64,000 bases of DNA from Apricaphanius iberus (taxonomy: Eukaryota > Chordata > Actinopteri > Cyprinodontiformes > Aphaniidae): NCBI GenBank assembly GCA_028564705.1, contig JAPXFQ010002814.1:434001-498000 (forward strand), in the 5' to 3' direction. Each line of letters begins with the position of its first letter. Within the stretch, counting starts at the first letter, position 1. This document shows positions 1 through 13,600 of the stretch, piece after piece. A program made the position numbers and the translations under genes. The notes under the pieces are model-generated. The model was not told the DNA's origin, did not search any database, and saw only the letters and a program-made list of their open reading frames with translations.

Positions 1-1317
1 ACACTCACACTCCAGTCTAATTTAAATGGTCGCATATCTTTAGCAGGCAGTGAAAAGTTAATGAGATGATGTAAAATTAATCCCACTCTAAGTTTTGCTT
101 CATAATGGAATCTCAGACAGCATGAACTTAACATGCAACCTTTCTTTTCTTTCTACAATTCAAAGGGGACTTTGTAAGGGGGAGTATAAAATCAAAATCC
201 TAAAATGTAATATTAATTTTATGTAAACGTCCACCATGAAAGGCATTTTTAACAGAATTATGGTGGGAAAAATTCAAATCTTGCAGGCTACTTGTTCATC
301 TAACCCACTTTTCAACATTTTCTTTTGCTTTAATTTTGTTATAAGGTAACTGATTTGTACTTGCATCAAAAACCAGGGCTTGCCATGGTTGACCATGCTC
401 AGACAATCGTGGAATGGTACCAATGAACTGTGTAAGCTATGTCACCTACGTCCACTACAAATGGCTTAAATGTTCTGGACTGTAATGAGATATCGTGGCA
501 TGAGCAATTTTTAAACCATTTGTCTCCTTGTGAAAGTCAAGACGACAGTGTTTTGTGAATACTTCTATGAGAAATATGAGAAAGTGGATCCTACCTAATA
601 CTAGTTACAGATTTTTCCAAACGGTGTATAATTTATTCAACTTGTGTTAAATGAAACAGATGTGGATATCACAGAATTTGATTGTAAAGACTGTAGAATC
701 CTAAGTTTTCTAATAATCTCTGCCTTACTTTATACACCTGTAGTACTCGCTAACTTTCCTCGTGCTCAACAAAGGCACAGACATTATAGTCTGAAAGCTT
801 TTGTTTGTACCATTTATTACTGATTCCTTTGGTTCTTCAGGAACAATAAAATAGAAATAGCTTGGAACTCAAGGTTATTTCAAAAGAAAGAAAAAAAAAA
901 CAAATAACTTATTTTTCCTAATTTTGAACGAACAAATAGATGGTGTTATTCTTATCAGGCATTGCTCAGTTATATATACAGCATCAATGTAGACAAACAT
1001 TTGATAAAGCGCTGGGCACTGCCCGAGATGGTGGAGCACACTCTCCTACTTGATTTTTGTCACTGCCACTTAGCTGGCTGAAGGAAGACTACTACACATT
1101 TCCATTACTTAGAAAAAGCTGATGTAAATATAACTTTTTGTCAATATTTGCACAAAGAAACCCAACTCTGTTTGAAAGCTACAGTTGACAAGCTGCAAGC
1201 CCCATGTCTGTTCTGCAACAGACTAAAGGATGACTACTGTAGCAGACAGCGTAACTAATTAGCCATTTCATTTCCTACATTATCTACTATATAAACAGGA
1301 GAACAGCAAAAAGGCAT
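1..1317. other. Non-coding sequence, nothing recognised
   Basis: AT-rich sequence with stop codons in all frames and no recognisable repeat, splice-bounded exon or RNA gene. A short A-rich run lies near 890-900. Confidence 0.5.
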
Positions 1318-1421
1318 TCATCTGTCTAATCACTGTCTATACTAACTTATCTATGCAGGTTAGCTGAATGGCTGATGCTCATTGCCAGCTGTTATCGAGT
1401 GAGACGCAGGGCAAGACGGTA
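1318..1421 (-). mobile_element. 5'-truncated SINE (GATG-tailed family), 3' end only
   Basis: About 100 bp matching the tail half of the SINE seen at 7151-7504 and 48671-49036, in reverse orientation: the shared block around CCAGCTGTTATCGAGTGAGAC is recognisable at about 1386-1406. The fragment is flanked by a direct repeat AAAAAGGCAT (1308-1317 and 1422-1431), which reads as a 10-bp target-site duplication. So the copy was truncated at its 5' end when it inserted, as happens in LINE-driven retrotransposition, rather than being eroded later. It carries no tRNA-like head and no coding sequence. Confidence 0.65.
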
Positions 1422-1431
1422 AAAAAGGCAT

Positions 1432-3282
1432 ACAACTATGAGTTACAAACATTTGAAAACTATTACTAAATTTAGTGGGCTTCATTAACTATTGTCATCA
1501 GAATGAAAATAAAAAAGCTATGTTTCAACATTGTAATTGCAACATTCAATATTATAAAATTGTTTAGCAGCAATAAGAAAATAGCTTTTTTCCTATTTTT
1601 TAAGCTGATTATTTTATTAGATTTTTTTTTATTGTTCTTTAATTGCTGTACTATTTTGAAGATGTATTATTTTTACTCTAGATTATTACTCTGTGAGAAT
1701 TGTGTGCCTAATTCTTATGTGGATACCAATTGCCCATACTCTTAAACACAAAAAACTACAAACTTTAGCTTAAATAAGAACTCTAAAGCATAACTGTAGC
1801 AGATAAAACTGCTACAGTTATTACTTTTTAGTGCAGCTCAAAACTGAATTTCTGGAGAAAAAAAAGTTAATGTTTCTTTTAATGTAAACCCTTGTTAAAA
1901 GGAAGCATTCCCAAATGGTGTCATTCTGGGTCAGCCATGCCTTGCTCTGCAGAGCTGTTGTGTATCTTTGCACAGAACATCTCAGCAGTAATTGTTCGAG
2001 AATGCCTTGGGCGCCTAGAACTTCCTCTGCATTTCCCTCATCCAAAAGTCTTTGATATTTTAGAAGCTTCAGTTCCTAACTACCGCCAGTATGCTAACAG
2101 CAGAGATTACATGAGAACAGTAAATTTTGGCTTTGGGATGCTCTCTGCTCAGTGAAGAAATCTAATAGAGAGAAAGAGGTAAACCAGTGGCATTAGATAT
2201 TTGCACCATCTCTGCAACTGCTGGGAAAACACAAAAATGGACAATAAAGGCCAACAACGTCCAGTATTTAATTTTCTTTCCTGTTGTCTGGAAGTCTCTC
2301 TGTTTGTGTGACAGTTTGTGGTATGAATTGTAGCAATATGGTGCAAGTGGGTTCCTTTCCAAACAATTGCACGCCTGCAAAATAATTGGCAGATGCTCTG
2401 TTGACCAAACCAGCTTCAGCATTTTGAGCTGAGTTGACCTATAGTACCTGAATCTGCTGCCAGAGTCTTAAATTTGATCAAACATAATGGAGAGCAGATT
2501 TGATGAAGCACGGCCCTGGCAGCCCGATTGGAAACCAAGATTAGTTTCCGATTTTGCCCAGATGATATTTAGAAATTGGCACAATGATTTGTTGTTTGTT
2601 TTTTTGTCCTATTTTTGGTAGCATTTCCACTTGGTTTAGAAAAAAATTGAGATATTTTCTTGTTTTCAATGAGCAAATTACAAAAAATATTAAATGACAC
2701 CTATTCTTTTGAGTTATCTGGTAATGATTAAATATTTTATGACAGATAACTTAAATACAGATGAAACTAAATAAATTTTAAAATAACTTAAAAGTTATAA
2801 AAAGTAAAGTACTGAAACTAAGCTTTTATTTCCGGTAACTTTCATGATGATCTACAAAAGCCAATTTAAAAAAAATTCCAAGAATTACAATATCAGATAA
2901 AACCAAGCACAAAGCACAACTGAAAAGTGTACTTTTAATACAATAATGTTATTTGACAATTACTGGGAAGACTGCTGACCTCTTCACTGACCTAACAGAC
3001 TGTCACCCCACACAAAAAAAAAAATGTTTTTTTTTTCACACTTGGCTGTTCAGAGCGCTGTCCAAGCATGTTAAAAAAAGGTGGGTGGAAGGAAGAAGTG
3101 TGCAAACATTGGGCCTAATTAAAGACAGCAGTAATATTACATGCCTGGCCCAATCCTCACAGATTTTGTAAATGCAAAAATCAACCTTTGTCTAAAAAAG
3201 GTACTTTGGGTCGATGGCCTCCAGTTCTTTTCTTCCTTCTCTAAGACAGAACTCTTCTGACTACGTTGGTTCAGGCGTGGCT
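1432..3282. other. Non-coding sequence, nothing recognised
   Basis: No supported gene. The small ORFs here have no family resemblance, no splice sites and no coding-like composition. A-rich and T-rich runs occur near 3016-3038. Confidence 0.5.
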
Positions 3283-3285
3283 TAA

Positions 3286-3837
3286 AGCTTGGTTTATGCT
3301 TGCCGCGTCCCCGAGCTCCATGCGGCCAAATTACGTTATTTCGGTAACCGTGCCTCTCCGCGCGGCCTCATCCTGCCCCAAAATCTCTGCACCGTGCACC
3401 TAGGAAAATTTGTAACTATGCGGACGGTCCCGTGCGGAAAAACATGGCGGACTGGCAAGAGCTCATATTGCTGGAGGTTTTGGCTGGTTCCGCACGTAAA
3501 CAGAGATCTTTATGATTCGGCCGATAGAGATCGATGTGATGAACTGCGTTTTAATGGACGAGTGGAAAGTTTCCTTTTTCGACTTTTTTCCTAAGTAAAC
3601 GGCATAAAAGTTCTGCTTTGTTTAAGCTCACGGGTGTCACCATCTTGTAAACAGTCATTACTACTTCTACTATGGTGTAGTGTTGTATGCATGCCGTAGA
3701 TCCATACGCCGCCCCCTACAGTCGTCAAGAATATTGGCTCTTAGCAGGGACAAGCAACGCTGCTCGAAGACGTCTTGGCTGGTTCCGCACGTCTCATTTC
3801 CGCGCGGAATGTTCATGCGGCAAGCATAAACCAAGCT
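3286..3837. mobile_element. PIF/Harbinger-type MITE, 552 bp
   Basis: The two ends are perfect 21-bp inverted repeats: 3286-3306 begins AGCTTGGTTTATGCTTGCCG, and its exact reverse complement is at 3817-3837. The element is flanked on both sides by TAA (3283-3285 and 3838-3840), the three-base TWA duplication typical of PIF/Harbinger transposons. It is much richer in G+C and CpG than its surroundings. Inside, TTGGCTGGTTCCGCACGT occurs twice as a direct repeat (3480-3497 and 3775-3792). It has no transposase, so it would need enzyme from an autonomous relative. The 101-codon ORF at 3289-3594 starts inside the terminal repeat and matches no protein I recognise. Superfamily assignment rests on the duplication and ends only; another superfamily using TAA is possible. 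Confidence 0.72.
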
Positions 3838-3840
3838 TAA

Positions 3841-6800
3841 CACATAAAAGCTTAACAGTTGGGGTTCTGGTACTTTGTCGGTGTGGCGACTTTTGAAGCA
3901 CATAATTATGAATGTCCTGTGTAGGTTTTGCTCCTGTAGACTAAAAGTATTTCTGTTGTTGTGAATTTTTCTCTACCACACTTTATCCTGCCCTCCAACT
4001 TTCCACCAATATACCTTGGCAAGTAAGAAGTCTGCCTCAAATGTATGTAGACCTGAACATTTCTCTATTTAAAAATCCTGTTTTTATTAGTTATATGTAA
4101 TGTCAGTTTTTTTTTCTTTTTTCTGCATGTTGATCAAAATCCAAATCTTTGAAATATATCACTCACTGCACAATTACTATCTACATAATACTTTCAGTTT
4201 AAAAGGAATTACTGAAGTAAGTTGACTTTCTTAAATTGTTCTAATTTACTGTGATGCACATGCAGACTGGAGTTAAAAAAGTTTATTTTTAATTTCTGGC
4301 TAAAAGAACATCTGACTAATTAGCATACCAAACCATCAATAAATACCTTTTATTTTATGTTATTATTCAGAACCATAATCTGTCTTGGACACTTCAATTA
4401 AAAAGGTTTTGGTGCTCATTAGTTTTATTATTACATGTGAGATCTTATTAGAAATCATGTAAAGGCACTAGAATTGTAGAAGTGAACAAGAAATAATAAT
4501 AAATTCAGCATACAGAATGTAGTCAAGATTTCATTCTTTCGAGTTCATTAGTTGGGTTGTAATTAAACTTGGCCTTTGGATACTCAGCAGCTCAGCGAAT
4601 ATATGTGTAATATGCTGAGTGAAAAACATTGAGAGCCGGGGCATGGAGGGAAAGGAAGCATGTTCAAATGATGAACTGATACGGGGAAAAAGAAGCAGAG
4701 AAGAAGAGTAGAGATGTAGCGGAGGGGCAGCGAGACGGCGCAAAAGGTTGACGAGGCGGCGGAGTCCATCATCAAAATGCTAATGTTGTGTGGGATATTT
4801 ACTGCAGAAGCTTAATGCAGTTTAAAACAGGCCTTTTGTCCTGTAGCCCATCAACAAACCCCGGTTGGGCTCTAATAAATCAGCCATTAAAAGCTGATGT
4901 GACCTGAATAGCACGAGAGTCAGCCTGAGCGCCAAGGAGAAGCTCCAGAAAACTGGCTGAAAAATTTATGAAGATGTCATTTAATAAGGGTTGACCTAGA
5001 AGAAAACCTAAATAAAGAGGTTTGTGATGTGGCTGTAAGAAGGTAATAATTATGATACTGAAAGGTAATTATTTTATTTTCTTGCAAAGGCTTCTTAAAG
5101 GTGGCTTGAAGTCAATGTCATATTATTAATCCCATTTTCATTTATTTCCCCTGCCCCCATGACTCTATATTTAAATTTCTCCGTTGGTCACATAGTTTTA
5201 ATTTAGGAAATACAACAAACCTTGGAAAAGGATGGTATGAAATTGAGAGTATATTAATCTTGTGCAAAAATAGTGGTTTGATAAAACACAAGCTTGAAAA
5301 ACATAAAACCCACGACATGATCTAATTGCTTTGATTATTAAAAAGAAATGTGACTACTTTTGACTTTCACTGCCGAGAAAAAAATAAAAAAATGTTATTC
5401 CGATTGCTACAAAGTATAATTAAAGGACAGGATAACTGCTTTCTTTAATATTTGGTAATAAAAATGTATAGTAAACATACAAATCTGTTTTTTTTTTACC
5501 CTCTATTTTTCTTTACAAGGACATAAATATAAACAATCAGGAGATTAATAAGAAATTTTTAATTTTTAAATTGATTAGTAATTAAATGATTTTCTTTATT
5601 AGAATTAGATTTTAGAATTCTACTCATCAGTGCTTTTTTTTTTGCTGGTGTTATTTTTGACTCCCAAGCTGACCATGGGTGGATTCGTAAATCAAAAAAC
5701 TGGTATTTTAGGATATGTTTGGACTCTGGAGAACGTTAATTTCATGTTAAAGTGGACTTTTGGTCATCGAACTGCGTCTAGCTAAAAATGCCAAACACCG
5801 CATTCAGACTACTACTTTTCAAATAAATGAATTAAAGACATATATGTTCATAAACTATATAAATCCAGTGTAGATTACTCAAATCCTTATTCACTATTCC
5901 TTACAAGTATTGCAGATTTTACAGAATAGAGACATACCCACGTACAAAAAAAGAAAAGAAAAAGAAAAACAGAATTATCCTCTGAAAATTTTTGGTCAGT
6001 GTTATTTTTATTTTATTTGCGGGACCCACATGTTGTAACAATTGATTGATATTCAAACACTTATTGGTTAATAAAGATTTCAGAAAAGGGCCTCTCTTAG
6101 CGTGTGAAATTCCATCATTGGAGAGAAAGCCGGGCTGAAAAATGTCCCCAAAAGCCTCTGTTTAGCTGACCCTCATCCACACATGGCTGCAAACATACTT
6201 TTAACAATATTTTGTTTCGAAGTTGTTCTGCTTTCAGACTATATCAACTTTAGTGCTGTAAAAACTAGTCTGATGCCAAATACTTTGAGGATGCGGGGAA
6301 CTCAAATTTTTTACATCGTCATATCTTCCATCTTTCAACACAATCGCTATGGCAACTACAGACTCTACATCTACTGAGGTTGCTCCTAATAGGGGAAAAT
6401 TTAAACCCTGGCACACTCCGTTTGAAAAAAACATGCAACATTTAACCATGTGTCAGATGGTTCAGTTTATTACTGTAGCAGAATTGCATCAGAATCGTCT
6501 GGCCGAGACATCAGTCCAAATGTAAATGAACAAGTTATGGGTTTTAACGCTCTTATTACTAGATTTGGAGACTGAAAAGCCGAATAGGAGTCTGAGGAAT
6601 ACAAGTCGGCTGTGGAAGCACAAATATTTTTTTTATAGCAGAAGTGGCTGATGCAGTGTTGTATTTAGTCATCGAACAGAGCTGATAGAGTTGCCTGGTC
6701 TGTCATAATGACCACAGGCCATGGGTTTAAGCAACAGCCAGGGATTTTCTTATGATTAAATTGTTTCCGTAACTTGAGATAAATATGTCTGTGGTGTAAC

Positions 6801-7137
6801 ACACCAGAATCAAATGATGCTTCTTTAGCAGGCATCTGCAGAACTTTGACATCCTGAGGAGATATTTGGACCACTTGAATATGCTGTGTTGGAGCAGGGA
6901 CATATCAAAAAACTAGCAGGACACTGGTACTTGAGGACTTGAGATGGACAATGATGGAGATGTCCTTAAACAATAAGTGGAAACATTTTTTTAAGTACCA
7001 TACATGTAGATTGTGTTTGCCTGTAAAATATCTGGTGATATTGGTTGCTTTAGGCGTCGTAGAAAATTCTAGAAGGTGGTAAATGGGTCCAGTAATAAAT
7101 AAAAAAAACAAAGAGAATTTTGTTGATCTCAAATAAG
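3841..7137. other. Non-coding sequence, nothing recognised
   Basis: No ORF with family resemblance. Poly-T and poly-A runs are common (for example 5487-5498 and 5632-5644), and an AAAAAG-rich purine run lies at about 5945-5970. Nothing else stands out. Confidence 0.5.
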
Positions 7138-7150
7138 CTTCTTTTAAAGA

Positions 7151-7504
7151 ATCCATCCATCCATTTTCTAACCGGTTTAATCCTCAAGGGGTCGTGGTGG
7201 ATTTGGTGCCTATCTCCAGCTGTCAACGGGCGAGATGCGGGGTACACCCTGGATAGGTCACCAGTCCATCGCAGGGCAACACAGAGACAGACAAACAACC
7301 ACGCATGCACACACTCACACCTGAGGACAATTTAGACCAATTTACCTGACAGTCATGCTTTTGGTACTGTGGGAGGAAACTAGAGTACGGAGAGCGAACC
7401 CACGCATACACGAGGAGAACATACAAACTCCATGCAGAAAGACCCTGGGCTGGGATATGAACCCACAACCTTTTTGCTGCAGACAGTGCTTGCCACTGTG
7501 CAGC
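7151..7504 (-). mobile_element. Near-full-length tRNA-headed SINE, GATG-tailed family
   Basis: Reverse-strand copy of the same family as 48671-49036. On the plus strand it opens with the tail as ATCCATCCATCC (7151-7162), runs through the CCAGCTGTCAACGGGCGAGA block, and ends at 7504 with the reverse of the head GGCTGCACAGTGGC. A perfect 13-bp direct repeat CTTCTTTTAAAGA flanks it (7138-7150 and 7505-7517), a textbook target-site duplication. The tRNA-like head has lost a few bases compared with the 48.7-kb copy, including part of the A box. ORFs predicted across this interval on both strands (for example 7223-7468 and 7342-7548) are chance readings of the SINE. Confidence 0.85.
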
Positions 7505-7517
7505 CTTCTTTTAAAGA

Positions 7518-9969
7518 TTTTCCCCAAGAAGCTGAATGGACTTCTCATTATTATTTGGAATCTTACTTTTCTGTAAATCCAAGGCAGATGGACATTAATG
7601 ATGATTAATTATTTATCCATTAGCCCCAAATCATACTGTTATTTTCACACTCACCGGCACAATTGCACATGGCAAAATTTCTTGATATTCCAGACAAGTT
7701 TACTGGACCAGTAAACAGTTATAGAGAAGAAAATTTTTTTTTCAGATTTAGACAAAAAATCTAATTCATCCTAATATTATCATCTATCCATCATATAGAA
7801 TGCTTGGTTTTGGGTGCAGAGATACTCGAAACATTGTCGGTCTAAATCCGATAATACAGAAAATAAATTGAAGGTTATCAATGCAGGGAAGCCCAGCATA
7901 TTGCATTGATTGGAATATGAAGAGGACATCTCCACTCGATTTACTATGGTGTCTGCAAATGGACCAACTTTAAGTCGTTTACAGAAATTAAAGCAAAGCG
8001 TGATATAGAAATGTTTTGAAAAACAAAAGTTGAAATAGATGCAAACAATACTTGACACCATTTGTCATCATGCAACTGTTTGAATTAGTTATAATCCTCG
8101 TATAGTTAAATTATATTATGAGTTACATCTATTGTTATTTTGTGGGTCAGAAGCTGAAATGTTTAGGAACTACTAAAACAAGACTGGGCACCCTATTCTT
8201 GATTTGCTGTATTGTTGGGGTCAAGTGTGTAAATGGGTTTTATTTATTGCTTTAAGTTATGTTTCCTGTCATATGTTCTTCTAAAGAATAACCATTATTG
8301 TGTTTTGCTGTAAAGTTATCCGGCTGGGTTTCCTAAACGTTCCCTCTATTTCTTTCCAGGACAGAACATGCCTTTATTACCTGGAATGTGATATGCAGGA
8401 TTTGTAATCAGCAGCACTCAAGAGCCACCCTCCATTCCCGTGCTGAGGTATTGTACCATTTTTCAGACTTCATAAACAGAGCTGAAAATGTTTGATTGCG
8501 ATTCATGAATGCAAAATCAAATACAAGATGTGTCCTGTCGCCATCAACTCCCCAAACACGGCGCAGTGATGAAGAGCATTCATGTGAGCCAATTGGGCTT
8601 GTTCGTGGTGTGCAATAGGGTGTTTACCGAAATGATTTATGATGGGTGCTCATCTATGTATACAAATCTGCGGGACACCTTCAGTAAGCCTTTAATGTCT
8701 GCGACGGCAACAAGGAAGATCTTTTTTTTTTTCTTTGTATGTAAAGAGCCTGTTTGGATTTCATTCCCTGATGCAAATTAGATTTTTGGTGTAATCAAGC
8801 AAAAACACAGCAGGTTTGTGCTCCTTCACGCGTCAAATCTGAGCTCCTCTCCTCCTCCCCCTCACCCCATTTTGTTCAAATTGTCCCAACCCTGTCCCGG
8901 TGTTTGCTCACTGCTGCATTCTATACTAATTTTCCATCAGAGACGAAGCCCTTCCCCTCCTCAATCCGTCGTCGCAGAGACACACAAACACGCACGCCTT
9001 CTAGCTCTCCAGAATGAATGGATCCACTTGCCTGGGTGCCTCCTACAGTGAGGTGGGATTGAATTCAATTAGGGAGATTGTTTGTCCTCCTGAGTCTACT
9101 GGTGGGCCGGGTTTGCCAGCTAATGCCCCCCCACTTACCCCACTCCTTCATGTCACATCTACACACGAACACTCATGTTCAGAATCCATTCTTTGTTTGT
9201 CATGTTATTTCTTAACTTAATATTCAGTGAGATTAGGGTATGAATCAGAATTTGTCGCCTCACCTTCTGTAAGCAGGAAGCCTCAGCAGATTTGCATAGA
9301 TGTGATTTTTTTTTTTTTTTTTTCACAGTTGAATAATTGGGTCCAATATTCGAGCTCAGTCCCAGCAGCCACACACACTTTGTAGGAAAAAAAATCCATT
9401 TTTACAATTGGTTTATTCACAGACATCTGTGCAGTCGAAGACAGGACGGTAAATGTTGCTGACGTAGGAGTAATGGACACATTAGTTGCAAAGGTGAAAA
9501 TAGAGCCGCTCCTGTCATTTGAATAATATTGAGGGCTGCTTATTTGTGTTGCGAGCCGGTGCTTTTTACACATAATGGTCTCGACTGTGTGTAGGAACAC
9601 ATTTCAGCGGCCGGTCCTGCAGCCTGCTGCTTTCCTTCAGCTGTCTTGCTGCTCAACTCTGTACGGTGCACTCAGAAATCAGAGACTGTATTAGTGTTGA
9701 AAGATGTCAAATTAATTAAAACCCAGGAAAGATGAATACCCTAATGCACTATGACGATGAATTACCACCTTCATTTGTCGGATCTTGTTTTTGCCTTATT
9801 TATGTTCACTTTCGGTTTAGCCTGATCAGCTTCAAGGATGTTATTCGATTTATAGTTGAAGAATTTAGAAATCTTGCTTACTTTACAAGCACAAAAAGAT
9901 GTGATTCTAGTCAGGATAATGGCTCAACCATGTGGTGCCATGCCTTGAACTTTTCACTTTTTCTTGTTT
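7518..9969. other. Non-coding sequence with a T18 tract
   Basis: No supported gene. A homopolymer of 18 T lies at 9306-9323. The stretch at about 8820-9240 has a more balanced base composition than its surroundings and could contain a conserved element, but this cannot be shown without comparison. Confidence 0.45.
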
Positions 9970-10560
9970 TGTAACAAAATACCACTTTGTGTTAGAGATT
10001 TTAATGATAGATAGCAACACAGTTTCAAAAATATTCACAGAAGAACATAATCTAAAAGTTGTTATAAAAAAAAACGCTTGTGTTCAGCCCCTTGAGCCAT
10101 TAGTTTATTGAACAATGTTGTTGTTTTTTTGTTGTTTTTTTCGCGCTATGTATTCACCAGCTTTGCCCAATGTTCTTTGCAAAATGGCTTAAGCTCAGAA
10201 AACTCGGAGAGTATTATGTAAACAGCAAATTTCCAACAACTCTGCTGGAGTTCTGTCACGATTTTAAATGACCATTTATGATTACATACATACACATACA
10301 TACTACATACATACACATACCTACATTTTCATCTATACAGTTCCTTTGTAGCGCTGGTTGTGTATTGGGTGAATCTGACCTACTAAAGCAGCCTTTAACT
10401 GCTTTTGTTCCAAGATTTCTCTGCTCCCTGTTGAAGAACAGCATCCAACAGCATTATGCTGCCACCATCATGTTTCACCATGGGGATGTTGTGCTATTGG
10501 TGAATTGTAGTACTTGTTTGCCTCCACAAACAGCGTTTCGCATGAGTAGCAAAAATTCAG
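9970..10560 (-). mobile_element. Decayed Tc1-like transposon, internally deleted
   Basis: Several short blocks match, in order, the antisense of Tc1-type transposase genes that are abundant in fish. They include a subterminal block with ACCACTTTGTGTTAGAG (about 9980-9997), the block TTCTTTGCAAAATGGCTTAAGCTCAG (about 10171-10197), and GAACAGCATCCAACAGCATTATGCTGCCACC (about 10435-10465). The last is antisense to the region between the first and second catalytic aspartates. A CATA-rich microsatellite sits in the middle and large parts are missing. The 155-codon plus-strand ORF at 10278-10745 is a chance frame through this relic. Ends are approximate. Confidence 0.6.
10283..10323. repeat. Imperfect (CATA)n microsatellite
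   Basis: Tandem CATA/CACATA units interrupted by single changes, lying inside the Tc1 relic. Confidence 0.8.
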
Positions 10561-11204
10561 ACTCTGCTATTGCTGTGTCCCAGCTCCATCTGAAGAAAAG
10601 TACCACTAGACCGTATGGCTGCCACCACTTTACTTCCCTTCACTTTAACTTCTTTTCTAAAAAAAGCTTGCATCATAAACCAGCAAAGACAAGCTTCCTC
10701 TGGGTCATATGTGATACCCAGATAGCTCTGAGCTTTCCAAAATGATACAAGCAGTGTGAGATGACAGGAAGTGCGGTGTAGGAGGAAGAATGCAGTAAAT
10801 TGCGTCATAAGTCTCCTCATTCCGTTCTCTTAGAAACAGTAATGGTGGACAAAGTTAATGTAGCAAACCCGTTGGTGAATGTGCAAATGCTTCACATTTA
10901 TTTAGCATTTTAAAACTTGTCAAAAAAATATTTTTGGTCTGCTATCTGCTTTTATATTTTGTGCCTGGTTGCTTTCACAAACCATACTTCATAACTATAT
11001 AAATCCCTCAAATTCACAAGGCATGGTTTGCCTTCAAGTAAGTCAGCTATTGTGGCTTCAGAGTTTGCCAAGTTATCTGTGTAACAGAGGCGGGCTGACT
11101 TTAACCTCCTCTCCTCATTGGTCCTTTGACAAAGCACATGGATATAACAGAAAGCCTCGCCAATCCCATCTTTAAATGTTTTGCAAAAGAAGCTCCTTGA
11201 TATT
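10561..11204. other. Non-coding sequence, nothing recognised
   Basis: No gene or repeat recognised; the small ORFs are unsupported. Confidence 0.45.
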
Positions 11205-11290
11205 GCACTTTCACAGAATAGAATAGAAATAAAATATACTTTATTGTTGCTGTAGGGAAATTTGTTGTGCCTTTTTTCACAACACATGTA
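11205..11290 (-). repeat. Short retroelement 3'-tail-like fragment
   Basis: Read on the minus strand, the block gives ...AAATTTCCCTACAGCAACAATAAAGTATATTTTATTTCTATTCTATTC. It resembles the common fish retroelement tail in which AATTTCCC...AATAAAGT is followed by short pyrimidine-rich tandem repeats. The element body is not recognisable upstream. Family unassigned. Confidence 0.35.
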
Positions 11291-13600
11291 CAACAGGAAA
11301 AAAGTAATAGTGGCTCGACTGAACAACAAAGTTTAACATCATATCCCTTCATTGCAGTTTACAAAAAGCATCTCATAGCATATACCTACTGTATATTGTA
11401 CATATTATACCTGCTTTGGTAGCTTTTGGGCATGAAGATCAAAAGTTGTTTTGCTTTTTTTCTCAAAAAGTTTTTGTCTTTCTCACAACATAGCACTTTA
11501 TCCTACAAAATCTGGGAGATTTAGGCCTTGACTGGTTGTTTACTTTGGAAGGAAAATATTTATGTTACTACTTAGGGTGAGTTAGGAACAGAAAATAATG
11601 TAAAAGCATGTTTTTTAGATCTTTTTATTTGTAAAACATTTTTTAAAAATGTATAAATGTTCTTCCTCTTCCCCATTTTGCACTTAATTCCACAAAATAT
11701 TATGGAAATCAACATTTCTGCCAAAATACTGTAGATCAACTCAAACTACAAACCTTAACTCCAACCTCATTTGATAGCTTGAACCTCAGTGAACAATGCT
11801 TTGCATAGACGGTATGGTTTCCCATAGCAGCGTCCATTCAGGTTAGTTTGACCATAATGACCTGTGACAGAAACCCGGCTAAGTTTTGGTTCTGTTATCT
11901 TAAAACCCTGCCTTTGTTTTCATAGCGTGTTCCTGCTCCGGGGATTCTCAAAATGATGCAAAACAGGTCATTTGAATGGGAAAGGGGCTGAGGTGCTTTC
12001 AGCCTATGTCAGCAGTGCTCTCGGATTTGAATTTGGACCACAAGTAGTTGACTTTGCACATCATTGTCAGTGGATCCGGTTACTGAGGCAACTCTGGTCT
12101 GCTCAGGAAGCAGCCCTGGTTTCAGAGATACCAGGCAAAGCGCAGAAACCCTCTAAATGACCAAATTACTTTAAATGACACACATTGCTTTATTTTGTTT
12201 TTCTGGCTGATGATGGCATAATGTGTAGCTTCTGCGATGAGTGTTGCTGTCTTGACAACTGCGACCTGCTAAAAATGTATTTTCCCTAACGTCTTTGTCG
12301 TCATTTCTTCCAACGAGCAGTTAAAGCTGCGGCTGCATATAATTTTATCAGAGCCTTTATTTTGCAACTTTTGCCAAATTGCCTGATTGATACTGATTTT
12401 ATCCGCAAGCACATCTTTTTCCTTTAGTTGTAAGACATCTGAAGCTGAGTGTTGACAACCACCTTTCAGAAATTCTCAACTACTGCTGGAGCCAGAACTT
12501 CCAGCATCTGTAGCCTAAATTATTTACAGTGTTGCTTTTGTCTACCCATTTAACCTTTTTTAGAAGATATGCAATATTAATATCTGTGTCTTGGTCATAA
12601 GTAATCACCATCACAAGTGTATTTAGGTTTGTGGACACTGTGTAGTGTGTTTGGAATTTCCAACCAAGTCTAAATCAGCCTGCAAAACTGTTTGATTTCA
12701 TTAGTTTCCAGTTGTGGATTTATTGATAAAAAAATAAAGCGAAGTTTTGACCTCAATCATGTTCCCAATATGCATGTAAAGGGTGTGTCCTACCTTATAA
12801 TGCCTTCTTTGTGTCCATTCTTTGTGGTGTCCTTCCTCCTTAACATGGCTGTCCTTCTTTCCTTTCACGGTGAACTTTGCTTTTATGGGTTATACTGAGC
12901 TTATAAGAAAATCGAGTCCTGTAAAGGTTTGTGTTTTTTAAATGAAATATTTATCAGAACCCCAAATATTAAACATATTCTACATCTCTGTAAATCCAAT
13001 GACAATCTTCTGTGCTCTTACAGAGGAGAAAAAAAGTGTTGTTTTTTTTGTGTGTCCGCGCAAACATTAATTTCCCAGCTTTTACATGTTATTAAAACTC
13101 AAGAACTGAGGGGTTAGATACATGTTAGCTCTGCAGATCAATAATTTAGTGACAGTTAATTAGAAAATTAAGAGTTTGAAGGATATAGCCCCTCAGCCAT
13201 ATCATTATGAATATTGCTTAGTGAAGTGGAAAGCATTGATTATCACATTAAGTTGGGTGGGGTCTGTGAAGTGGTAAGTCAACAGCTTTATCTTTTAGGT
13301 TGACTTAGTAGCATTAAAAAAATTAGAAGGGGCAGGGATTTGATTGAGCAAATTGTAATGACGAGAGTGTTAGGTCATAAATTACAGATAAATCTGCCTT
13401 TTTATAGGATGTTTCAAGAATGCACTGGTCAGGGACTGATTAAACAGAAGAAAAATAAGTATGCTATATATACTGTTCCTGTCGATGTATGGAAGAAAGG
13501 CCTGACACAAACAGTGATTCTAGTACTATACCATTGATGTTTTGATCTCACATTTTGCCCTTGGATATGGATAATGACTGAAAGAAACTAAATCCTGGAT
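11291..13600. other. Non-coding sequence, nothing recognised
   Basis: AT-rich, with no supported gene. Small ORFs (for example 12692-12898) show no family features. Confidence 0.5.

Noticed and set aside
3289..3594. 101-codon ORF that might be a Harbinger accessory protein
   Set aside because: It starts inside the terminal repeat, lacks recognisable motifs, and the element is too short to be autonomous.
10278..10745. 155-codon ORF, among the longest in the window
   Set aside because: It runs antisense through a decayed Tc1 transposon and a CATA microsatellite; no domain is present.
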